From: Thozetella sp. PMI_491
Lineage: Eukaryota > Ascomycota > Sordariomycetes > Chaetosphaeriales > Chaetosphaeriaceae
DNA: 64,000 bases
Direction of reading: 5' to 3'
Assembly (NCBI GenBank): GCA_021432635.1
Contig: MU270025.1
Location: 1,258,339 to 1,322,338, forward strand
In this document: positions 55,123 to 64,000 of the stretch, piece by piece
Layout of the letters: each line of letters begins with the position of its first letter
Position numbering within the stretch: the first letter of the stretch is position 1
The notes under the pieces: generated by a model
Databases searched by the model: none
Told to the model about the DNA's origin: nothing
Seen by the model: the letters and a program-made list of their open reading frames with translations, nothing else
Position numbers and translations under genes: made by a program

Positions 55123-56218
55123 CAACGCCGTATACGTTCGTTCTGTGCTCGAGCAAGCAGAACTCTTTGGACAATCTCGATGGGCGGCTGATCGGGGCTA
55201 AATTCTGGGGCACTCCGCTAATCTTATGCCAAGCCAATACTTAAACCTAGAGCTTAGAAAATATTCAAATCTTACAACACAGATAGAAGTAGAAGTTTAC
55301 CCTCTTGTCTGATCTCTAACGGTGGGCCCAAGATGGCCGAGCGAACAGCGTTGGTAACACGGCGAGAACGCTGAGTTTCGCAGGGCACGGATACCGTACT
55401 AGTAAAGTAGGGCTATCAAGGATAAAGGACTTTCGGTACAAAGTCGGTAAGTATTTTGTGCATCATGACGAGCTCATACACATCTCACTGAGGTGTTCAT
55501 TATGACTTTATATACAACATTAGGGTCATATAATCCAGGCATTGCCATGCTGATTTGCTCTTGCTCCTTGCTGCGGCTCTAGACCAGTCATTCAGCGATC
55601 AACAAGCAGTAGCAGCCAGGCCTGGCTCGGCAGATCAAAACCGCACATTAAGCTAAACGCCCCCGGCATCCGTGTGCTATTAGCGTGCCCGCGGAGGCTG
55701 CGAAGGGTGGCTGTCGCCAGATTATCGCCTTTACTCTCAAATTCGTATTTATAGGTGCACGAAGCTCCCAGAAACGTAGCGGAGGGCCGGACAAGAGATT
55801 TTAAAACTATCTACACATAGTCGTACTCGGTATATTGCAAAGCTTGACACACATAAAGCGATTGGTTCGGATTCGAAGGATGATCTATCAACTTCCTAAG
55901 GCGACCTCTTCGTATGCTTACAAATTAGCGCTACGCCTATTACTTCTTCGCTAAACCGCCAAGGCCCTACAGTACCATCCACAGCGGGCCCTTTCGCTTA
56001 ATTATAGAGAACCCTACAGCTGAGGAGATTGAAAGCGATGGCGGCTTAGCAGCCAAAGAGGTACTTACTCCTCGAGAAGTGTGTGAATGATTAGAACTGT
56101 CCGAGTATATATTACCTCTCCCGATGGGTCAGAACAGATGGGAAAAACTCCTTCCACTCATTCCACTTCTTAAACCCCTGGGTGCTCTGAAGAGGCAACC
56201 GTAAGATTACAAGTCAAG
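55123..56218. other. Intergenic, no gene seen
   Basis: 1.1 kb without recognisable coding sequence. A TATA-like box lies near the right end. Confidence 0.5.
56106..56114 (+). promoter_or_regulatory. TATA-like box, secreted protein gene A
   Basis: TATATATTA lies 113 bp before the ATG at 56219, the expected distance for a core promoter. Confidence 0.45.
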
Positions 56219-56681
56219 ATGAAGTGTTTTAGACCACTTGCCTTTTTGCCCATCCTCCCACACATCACAAGCTCCTTAGCTTGTCTTCATCTCACGGGAT
56301 ATATAGTCCATGACCCTATTACCGGCACCACTACCGACTCTTTTGCGGCCGTAGACAACGGCGTGACGGTCTGCTCTTGGCAGATGGCAGGCTTCCGGAT
56401 CGACCAGGTACGAAAATTCCGCAACTATTACGGGTAGACATAATGGCCCAGGGAACTGACTTGAGCAGGACAATCACTTTGCTTCCGGCTGTATACCTGG
56501 GTACTTCTACACCTACTCCCAGAATGGGCAAGAAGGATGGTTTGGGAACTCCGCTGGAAACACGTGGCACTTCACCATCCCTTCCAATGTGGATAAGTAT
56601 TGCTGCCATGGCGCTTGTGACGACAAGGGAGTCAAGGTGGGCTGTACTGACTACATCTGGGACTTTTGGTTATTCTGTTAG
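56219..56681 (+). CDS. Small cysteine-rich secreted protein, paralogue A
   Basis: Two exons (56219..56407, 56469..56681), 61-bp intron (GTACGA..CAG, branch ACTGAC), 133 residues. Signal peptide MKCFRPLAFLPILPHITSSLA. The mature part begins CLHLTGYIVHDP and contains DNGVTVCSWQ, RIDQDNHFASGCIPGYFYTYS and, at the end, YCCHGACDDKG and CTDYIWDFWLFC. It aligns along its length with the protein at 57.6-58.0 kb (shared ACLH, DNG-TVC, IDQD, C-PG, C-GAC, DY-WD-WL-C). The family is unknown to me; about eight cysteines and small size suggest a secreted effector or antimicrobial-type protein. Function not assigned. Confidence 0.75.
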
Positions 56682-57648
56682 GAATCGCTGAGTGTAAAGC
56701 CTTTGGGACGTAGGTCTATTGGGTATGAATATGCTAGCATGCTGCGCTAGATAGTTGCTTAGGCCTAGCCACTATTCCTCTTTTTTTTTTCTGATGGAAT
56801 GACACTTTACTTGTATGGAGATTTAAGATGCGGTCCGTGTTTCTTGGAGAACGATACTCTTGGAAAGCAATGGGTTAATTGTAGGCGGAAATCTGGGCTG
56901 GGGATTTCGAGTCAGGGTCAAAGCTGCCCCAAGAGGGTACCTTTTTTCTACCCACTGGGGTAGCTTTCTATCAGGGCCGTCACATTTAGTATCCTCATCA
57001 AGTATGTGCCGAGTCTTACGGTGGCGTGTTGCCCATGGGGTTTCTCGAAGATAATATCTTTACAACACTAGAAAAAACCTAGTCAGCTCAAGATGGTCTC
57101 AGATCCGAATGTAACCCCAAGCTCTCAGCAATTCATCCTCGCCGCTCCGTCGGGACGAAAAGCGCAGACAGTGCCTCAATTAGGACGGACCCTCCGACGC
57201 GATACGAGTCTTAGGTTACGAGGAGTGACCTTTCGAAGATGCACTGATCGCGAAAATGCTACGAGAACACGTATGGGTCCACCGTTAGAGATCAGAGAAG
57301 AGGGTACAGTTTTACTTCTATCTGTGTTCCAAGACTTGAATATTTCTAAGCTATAGATTTAAGTGCCGGTCCGGTCCACGGGCTGTCTCTCCACTTGACA
57401 ACAACTCTGATTAGACGTTGCTCAGAAGCCGTCCCAAGAGATCATTCAAATAGGCTATTTGTCACGGATTCACGGAGATGTTTAAAGATATGTGTAGAGC
57501 TGTTCTTACGAGCCTGGGCAGTTCTATGGAAATATCATGGAAGCCTTGCCGCAAGTTCTAAACTTACAGCCCCCCATCCTACCGCAGCATACCGTCTCCT
57601 TCTCCAACGCTGCAATCCAACGAAAGGCGAAACCATTATATAGTAGAT
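56682..57648. other. Spacer between convergent paralogues
   Basis: Holds the 3' ends of the two related secreted-protein genes. An 87-codon frame at 57093-57356 has no family features. Otherwise nothing seen. Confidence 0.45.
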
Positions 57649-58047
57649 CTAGCAATAAAGCCATTGATCCCAAGCATAGTCCGTACACTGGTAACACATT
57701 CCATGCTCATCCCCACAAGCGCCGTAGCAATTGTAATTGCGTGTACTAACTTTTTGTTCCCAGCTAAACGTAACCCCGTCTCCATTCCGGTACCACGCAA
57801 AGCCGCCAGCCGATGAAACAGCAAAGATGAAACCAGGTGCGCAAGTGGCACTGAAGTTGCCGTCTTGATCGATGTAGAATGGGTCCCCGCAAACTGTAGA
57901 TCCGTTGTCCCAGATCCAGGCTGACATACCACTGTTGGGGTCATTGGGGCCATAAGGGCCTTTAGTGATCGACCCTTTAGAGTGGAGGCAGGCTAGACAG
58001 TATTGAGCTCCAAGAGAAAGGGCAAGCGTGAGAGATAAAAGTCTCAT
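57649..58047 (-). CDS. Small cysteine-rich secreted protein, paralogue B
   Basis: Single exon of 132 residues. Signal peptide MRLLSLTLALSLGAQYCLA, then CLHSKGSITKGPYGPNDP, WIWDNGSTVCGDPFYIDQDGNFSATCAPGFIF, YNCYGACGDEHGMCYQCTDYAWDQWLYC. Cysteine positions match paralogue A. The site of A's intron (between IDQ and D) is uninterrupted here, so an intron was gained in A or lost in B. The pair is convergent, pointing to an inverted duplication. Function unknown. Confidence 0.8.
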   Translation of the reverse strand: MRLLSLTLALSLGAQYCLACLHSKGSITKGPYGPNDPNSGMSAWIWDNGSTVCGDPFYIDQDGNFSATCAPGFIFAVSSAGGFAWYRNGDGVTFSWEQKVSTRNYNCYGACGDEHGMCYQCTDYAWDQWLYC

Positions 58048-58782
58048 TTTTATCTGTGGGAGATGGCAGAAATCTGTGATACTGGGCCGAAGAGCTTTTT
58101 TCTAGAGGGCGCATCACACCTGGGACAGAAACACAGTTGGATGATTTATGGCTTTGCTGTGGAGGTTAGAGGCCCGGCTATGCTAAATAGTAACAGAGGA
58201 TTTATGTTGGCCTCCTTAGGGAGCCGAGGTATGTTGTAAGTGAATGCGTGATTTGCAATTAACTAACAGATTCTATCCTAGTCGGGGCGTGAGTTACGGC
58301 ATTTGAAACCTATTGCGGAAGCGAAATCTAGTCGTGGACGAATACAGACGGCTAGGAAATTACGTCTTCCACTTTGGGCGGTATACGGCGAGATATTTTC
58401 TAATAGCTCTTCCGTAGCCAATCATCTAAATGCATTGCCGGGGGAACTAGATTTCTTGATTAGTTATGCTAGCTTCGCCCGCTACTAAGCCATGCCTAAA
58501 ACGTTGGAATAAACGCGTCTATTTATCACCTATGCGGAGTAGTTTCTCGCTGCCTATACATGTTAACGGGGTGTGAAAGTCCCTAACAAGGGGCTAAAAC
58601 AGGATAGTACTACAATGTGGGTATGAGACGGTCGGCCAGCGGCAGGTATATCTGACGAGAATCTCCCAGAAGAACTCAGACTCGTAGGCAGTTTCCTTCA
58701 CTCTCTCTATCCCCTACAACTCAAACAGACACTGAAAAAGCGTCTGTATCGTTTTCTTAGTGTCTATATCCTTCAGGTCGGC
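58048..58782. other. Upstream region of paralogue B and of the esterase
   Basis: Divergent spacer. No signal-peptide exon for the downstream esterase was found here, although CTATATCCTTCAG at about 58765-58777 looks like a 3' splice site. Confidence 0.45.
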
Positions 58783-61259
58783 GTGGCGGCGGCGGTGGAC
58801 TTCCAGTACACCAGCTGGACGTGTTCGCAAGGAGGCCAGTTCGACCATGCCATTTTATTTCCGGAGTACCAAATCTGCGGCGGCTGTCCTGTTACACAAG
58901 GCGTTGGCTTCTGGGAGAGCGTTCCTCCAGGAGATTGCGAAGGTCCCGGCACTCTACATCTCGATACAAGCACGAATAGCTTTACGCTGAAGTACTCCAA
59001 CGTTAGTGCGAGAACAGGGTTTTGCACGCCGCTCCAAGGGCAGCAGACCAGCGGGTGCTCTCTAGTGGTGGCTCTTGGAGGCGACTGTAGTGTGCAAGTC
59101 TCCGTCAATTGCACGTTCGATCCCCTTCCCCCACCACCGGCCGGGCTGTCGCTGCAAGACCTGCCAGACGACACAAACGCCACAGAGCCGCAGTGGGTGA
59201 GGACTCTAACCCGGAGCACACCAGCCGAGTGCGCCGAAGCTATCAAGGACAATAATTGCATAGGTTCCGATCCGGCCCCCCCGGCTGACACGCCACCGAA
59301 AGACAGAGTGATTACTTTCATGGTCGCCGGGGACTCGATTTCGCATGGCATGGAAGCGGATTACACGTGGCGCTTTCGTGTCTGGAACTGGTGTACGTTT
59401 CCTGATGGATTTTAGTGGACACAACTAAACTGGGCACAGTAAAGTCAAACGGATATCATGCCCAATTCGTGGGACCCTTCCAAGGAACAAACGGACCGCC
59501 GGCGCCGGGCAGCGCCCGGCCGAATCCTCCAACCGTTCCTGGAGAGGCTCCTTTTTCATCCACACCAGTAGTCGGTCTCTATAATCGCATAGTCCCAGGA
59601 GAGTTTGCTGCTATGGGCCATGCGTCGTACTGGGGTCGCCAAGCCGTCCAAAGCCGAGACACGATGTTCGACTGGGTCTCGAAATACCAGCCCGATTACT
59701 TGCTGCTTTTGCTCGGCTTTAATGATCTAGGCTGGTTTGTCTCCGACGCCCTCGGCTTGATTGGCACCATGGGCGACCTGATCGGGAGCGCCCGCCGCGC
59801 AAAACCGAATATCCGAATCCTTATCGGAAATGTAGTAGATCGGACTTTTATTGGGGGCCGCGAAGATCTGGTACTCAAGACCGCCGAATACAATGCGCGG
59901 CTCGCCTACATATACAACAGAGACTGGTTCTCGTGGGAGTCACCAATTCGACACATCGACGTGCATTCGAACTACCGGTGCACCCCCTCGAGTGACTGCG
60001 ACGATGCATATGACGGTCTCCACCCCAACGCCATGGGCGAATTTCACATTGCGGAGAAGTATGTTCAATCTTTGATCGGGACTTTTTCTTCGACAATAGC
60101 GTGCCGTTCGCCGTTCCGTCCTCGGTCGAACCAAGAGCAGTGTCCATCCCCGGAAGCTTCCAGACGTTCACACTAGATGAAGGAATCATATCAGCTTGGG
60201 GCTCAGACCCGCAAGCTCGAAGCTATGGATATCGCGCTAGAGTTAAGGGATTGCAAGATTGGTGGTACGACGGGGCGGTCGGGGGTACTCAGCAGTACAT
60301 TACCTGGCTATTTGAGGGTCAGGATTGGGAGGTTACGGTCAACAGCAAGAGCGACCCCGGAATCGAGTCCGCATGGACTGGACTTACCGACGCCGTTGCG
60401 CACCCAAAGACAGCGCCAGGCCCGCCGCTGATCCTAACTGCACCCCTCAACGACGGCATCCAGCTGGCATGGACGGCGCCGGGAGGCTGGGTCGTCGACC
60501 GTTACGTTATCATTACCTGGGATAAGGATACGCCCAATTCCTGGCTAGGCGCCTGGGCTACGCGCGATGCGCGATTCTTTGCCCCAAGCGGGTTGTTTGG
60601 CCATCGCTATAGCTGCTGGGTGGCCACATGGATAGATTTGCCTGGCGGCCTCGCCGGCGGTCTACCCTCCGGCGCGCGCGATGTCATTGTTGGCGGCAGC
60701 CCTAACGCGCCGCCGAACCTGCAGGCTACCAGCCAGGATGCCACCACTGTGTTTTTGTCGTGGCCAGCCGTGTCGTTTGCTGCCGGCTAATATCCTGTCA
60801 TCGCGCCGCGCCGATATCGACGGCTCCCCACTGCTCCAGTTCGCCATGACGTCAGATACTACGCAGCAGGTCAGCTGTTTGTTCCCGGGGACGTGGTACT
60901 ACGAGTTCTGTGTGTCCGCGTACAACGGAAATGTCGAATCGCCCATCACCTGCACGATCCCGCCCAAGGTCGGCAAGCGCGATGGCTCAGGCTTCTTACC
61001 GCGCGACTCTCCCATCATCGCCAACTACAATGGCACTATGGCTAATGTCAGCGCACCTTTTGACAGCTCTACGGCGCACCAGACCCCGCAGAGGGTGAAG
61101 GATTTCTTCGCCAAGCTGATGCAGAACGGTACTGAGTCAAACCCGATCCCTGTGTACGATCCTAAAAACGCGACCTATGCTCCACAGAGGGGGTTCCATC
61201 CCGCCATGAACGCCACACTGCTGGCTTCCTCGCTGCCGGCCTCGACACCGACTAATTGA
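58783..61259 (+). pseudogene. GDSL/SGNH-type secreted esterase with FnIII-like C-terminus, frame-broken
   Basis: Encodes a large hydrolase of the GDSL lipase/acylhydrolase type. Seen: a Cys-rich N-terminal module (DFQYTSWTCSQGGQFDHAILF, YQICGGC); GDSISHGMEADYTWR (block I, nucleophile Ser); LLLLGFNDLGWF (GxND, block III); DGLHPNAMGEFHIAEKY (DxxHP, block V); then beta repeats (PPLILTAPLNDGIQLAWTAP, PPNLQATSQDATTVFLSWPA) and a Thr/Asn-rich tail. A 47-bp intron (59393-59439, GTACGT..CAG) restores frame between VWNW and LKSNGYH. Two further frame changes, near 60072 (VQS to DRDFFFDNSVPF) and near 60790 (SFAAG to ILSSRRADIDG), are not well explained by introns; a 41-bp intron at 60059-60099 is a weak alternative for the first. 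No ATG start was found. Probable recent pseudogene, or assembly errors. Confidence 0.65.
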
Positions 61260-63353
61260 CCTATTGTGATGGTTGGTAAAACTAGACAAGTATAGAGTGC
61301 GTAGAGTGATAATTAATAAGATTACCACCCATCTTGTTTGACTACCCTTGAGGAGCTCCCCGCCAGGCACGACCTTAGACAGAGAAAGCACTGTGTGTTT
61401 GTTGCATCGTTTATGTCGCATAGATTAACCAGGCCGCGTCGCCCTTGTAGATTGACATAGGCGCAAACGAATTGTAAGATGTCTTCCTTGCCCTTCAGGC
61501 TTGCTTACCCTGGAGTTGATCGTCCATGAGCGCCTATGTTAGCCTATAGAGCCTCACGAGAACTTCCGGGCAATGAAGGCAGACCAGTCTACGAGCTAGT
61601 GCATTAAGGTCGATGGGTGTATGAGTGGAACGGACCCTTGTTACACGAACAACCCTTCCACTCAGGCAAGCCGGCTTGGCCAAGTGCAGCAATGATGAGT
61701 GCAGCAGAAACAGAGATTGCACTTAGAGCTGGGGTGGAAGATGTAGGCAGAACTGGTTTGCATTTACGGGAAGTTGGTGCGAGCCAGCGATGCGCTGCGT
61801 AGGCAAAACTAACTCCGAACTTGCTCTGTACCGCTGGGGGTTGCTCCAGGGCATGTAGTTCTGCGGTGATTCCCCTAAGCGACCGTCGGCGACTCCAGGA
61901 GTACTTGGCGATATCTCAAGCACTCCCCAAAGGCGTCAGAGGGGCGAGAAAATCGCCATGGTCCATATCTCGCCAAATATATAAACCTTACTTCACACAC
62001 ACCAAAACACACACCATAAGCCCTCTAGTCTAATAGCCGTAGCGTGGGACCAATACTGAAGCTCTTGCAGCGCACATACCGGGACTACTAACACGACCTA
62101 AGCCTGGTGGTAAAAATAGTGATAAAGGAGGGCCCCTAAGCCCTAATCATAAGCGAATGAATTGGGGGAGCCTACAATCAAGTTAAAAGAGTGTATTAAG
62201 TTGGTTTGTTGCAAAGGATATTAAGGCTGGTGCTGATGATCGATGATGATATCTATGATGCCCCCCTTACTTGAAAGAAGAAGGGCTATTGTCCAGTCTT
62301 ATTTATATTGGAAAGTTTGCAAAGCTGTGAAGTGTTCGAGAGTATCTCTTACTACTGAGCGAGAGATGCCGAAGGCAGTTGTAACCGTACGTTGTGATGT
62401 TTCCTGGGCTAAGGCTCTGACCATCGCTGCCCAGACGAGTAGGTTAGCTCAGATTTCAACTGGCGATTGGCCGTTAAAATATGACTGAGATCCTATAGAT
62501 TAACTAGTATTTATTGTTTTGTAGGAGACTGACGATCGCGGTTAAAACGGCGTGGCTTGGTCTGACCTCTTAGGTGGTGGGGCGGCCAGGAATTTGGCAC
62601 CCCACGTTCCCCTTCTGCACCTAAGGCCCTGCTCTGCTACATACCTACTCATTTTGTCAGGTTTACTGGTGTGGAGAGGTAACAAAACTCCCGGCTAGTG
62701 ATCCACCGCTACATGTAAGTTAATTACTACTGGGTAATAAGCTATGTATGCATTAGCAGCGCCACTCCTTTCCAACCCCGTGCTATTGACCGACTACATT
62801 GGCTAACCAATGGCAAGCATCAACTCGTCCGACCGTCCGACCATCCGTCCCACCTCCGGAGCAGCTTCATACTTGTAAGTTCTCCAATCCCCGATCCTCC
62901 TCCCCACTTCTGCCTGCCATCCATAGATGCCATTGATTCCCCCTGGTAGCGCCGGAGCAACGCCAGACTTCTCCGATCACCGATATTCTCCTCCGTAAGC
63001 CACTTACTATGCTATCCTCATATCCTTGCCTGCTCTTGCTGCGTCAGTCGAGTCTCACTCATGCCCAAGCCAAATAACCCACCAGCAGGAGTCAAGGGTA
63101 AGGGATGCTTAGAACTATTGGCCGAGAGATCCGTACTTGGTACGGATATATAAGATCAGGGGGCCATCATGCTGTGTTCAAAGTTGCTGAGACATGACAC
63201 AGCATAGCACACAAAGACCCAACCGGCCCAACTCACCAACCCAGTCTGACCCCGTTGCACCCTAAACACAAGCTTCATTTGCAGCCAGCTCTAACCCGTT
63301 ATTACCGTCAACGCCCCAGAGCCCGCAGCACACGGCTGGCCCTTTGAGACAGG
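61260..63353. other. Gene-free stretch, EthD upstream region
   Basis: About 2.1 kb without a recognised gene. The 81-codon frame at 62243-62488 has a faint helix-turn-helix-transposase look but no clear motif. CA-rich (61990-62020) and CCGTCCGACC-repeat (62828-62850) tracts occur. The promoter of the EthD gene should be at the right end. Confidence 0.45.
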
Positions 63354-63680
63354 ATGCGCGCCACGCTCTACATCGCGTACCCGCCGGGCTCCGACGTCGA
63401 CCTGGACTACTACTTGACGAAGCACCTCCCGCCGGCACTGGAGATCTGGAGAAGCACTCTCATCGAGTGGACGATCCAGCAGTCGTCAAGCACCGGCGAC
63501 GACGGCGGCAGTCTGCCGTACGAGACTCTGTTCACCTGCACGTGGGAGAGCCTGGCAGCACTTGAGGCGGCTCGGGGCGCGATCCCGCCGGAGACGCAGC
63601 AGGCGGCGTGGGATGACGTGGTGAATTATTCGAAGAAGAACCCGGTCGTCTGGGTTATGGAGCAGAAGGCGGGGAATTAA
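63354..63680 (+). CDS. EthD-domain small protein
   Basis: Single exon of 108 residues in the EthD/dimeric alpha-beta barrel class. Members include small proteins of ether or aromatic degradation and polyketide-tailoring enzymes. Seen: MRATLYIAYPPGSDVDLDYYLTKHLPPALEIW, with the family pattern YP-x(n)-D-YYxxxHLP, then WTIQQSS, TCTWESLAALEAA and YSKKNPVVWVMEQKAGN. ATG 63354 begins the domain. No signal peptide, so cytosolic. The substrate cannot be told from sequence. Confidence 0.8.
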   Translation: MRATLYIAYPPGSDVDLDYYLTKHLPPALEIWRSTLIEWTIQQSSSTGDDGGSLPYETLFTCTWESLAALEAARGAIPPETQQAAWDDVVNYSKKNPVVWVMEQKAGN

Positions 63681-63921
63681 GGCGCGGGGCCGACCCTTCG
63701 CATAACAGTCTACATGGAGTTTGGACACGGGGACAAGATATAAGGTTATGAGTCAGGATAATTACTGGTGACAAATGGATTAACTTTATAAACTATGGTT
63801 ATTTTTTTTGAATTCTTATCAGAGTTATAGCAGGTACTGAAACAATGGAAGAGTTACTGTCCAAACCTTCATATGGTCGACTAAACAGGTCAAATGAACT
63901 CGGGCTCACCATACCTACACC

Positions 63922-64000
63922 CAGGGCTGGTAAATTAGTACCTAGTATTTAGTATTAGTATTAGTATTTTTAGTATACTCTAGTATTAGTATAAGGTTTT
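63922..64000 (+). mobile_element. Left terminus of a second CAGGGCTG/TAGTATT element (runs off window)
   Basis: CAGGGCTGGTAAATTAGTA followed by TAGTATT tandem runs resembles the left end of the element at 52259 (CAGGGCTGTGAATTTTAGTA). The AT-rich repeats continue to the last base, so the other end lies outside the window. Confidence 0.6.

Noticed and set aside
60059-60099. 41-bp intron in the GDSL esterase
   Set aside because: GTATGT..TAG would restore frame, but there is no branch-like site, it is shorter than any other intron here, and it removes residues present in relatives; a frameshift is more likely.
62243-62488. Possible transposase helix-turn-helix fragment
   Set aside because: The resemblance (ERRRAIVQSYLY) is too short and no catalytic part or terminal repeats are nearby.

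Overview
The window looks like a piece of a filamentous ascomycete (Pezizomycotina) chromosome. Almost every gene needs short introns (about 46-180 bp, GTNNGT donors, CTRAC-like branch sites) to give an intact protein. The gene content is also typical of these fungi: secreted carbohydrate-active enzymes, Zn2Cys6 regulators, a HET-domain protein, tannase/feruloyl-esterase-type hydrolases and small cysteine-rich secreted proteins. Exon structures were worked out by hand from splice signals, frame and remembered family alignments. No search was run, so family names are recognition calls.

Left and centre (about 1.5-45 kb): an accessory region dense in plant or fungal glycan degradation genes. In order it holds GH20 beta-hexosaminidase (-), GH35 beta-galactosidase (+), a decayed amino-acid/choline permease fused tail-to-tail with a decayed GH2 exo-glucosaminidase end, GH78 alpha-L-rhamnosidase (-), a decayed GH43, an orphan first exon of a sugar transporter, a Zn2Cys6 regulator (+), GH43 (-), a secreted alpha/beta hydrolase (+), GH5 (-), an intact MFS sugar transporter (+), a decayed MFS sugar transporter (-), a PLAC8 protein (+), a tannase/feruloyl esterase (+), a second secreted GH43 with a GC-AG intron (-), and a second Zn2Cys6 regulator (-) paralogous to the first. 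The intact enzymes could together remove rhamnose, galactose, arabinose/xylose, N-acetylhexosamine and phenolic esters, with uptake by the MFS carrier. The two related regulators are natural candidates for control. A fungal polysaccharide-utilisation-like cluster is therefore the main system proposed here (inference).

Right part (about 45-64 kb): annexin (-) and a HET-domain protein (+) are divergently placed. Then come a thaumatin-like secreted protein (-) with a 12-nt microexon, a TIR-bounded AT-rich element containing a 350-N assembly gap right at that gene's promoter, a frameshifted glutathione S-transferase, three small cysteine-rich secreted proteins (two of them paralogues in convergent orientation), a frame-broken GDSL-type esterase and a small EthD-domain protein. 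A second copy of the element terminus enters at the right edge.

The mix of intact enzymes, at least six decayed genes and mobile-element ends suggests a fast-evolving accessory or subtelomere-like region. Long gene-free stretches (about 16.3-20.2 kb, 24.3-26.6 kb, 61.3-63.3 kb) carry no recognisable coding sequence. No tRNA, rRNA or CRISPR array was seen.
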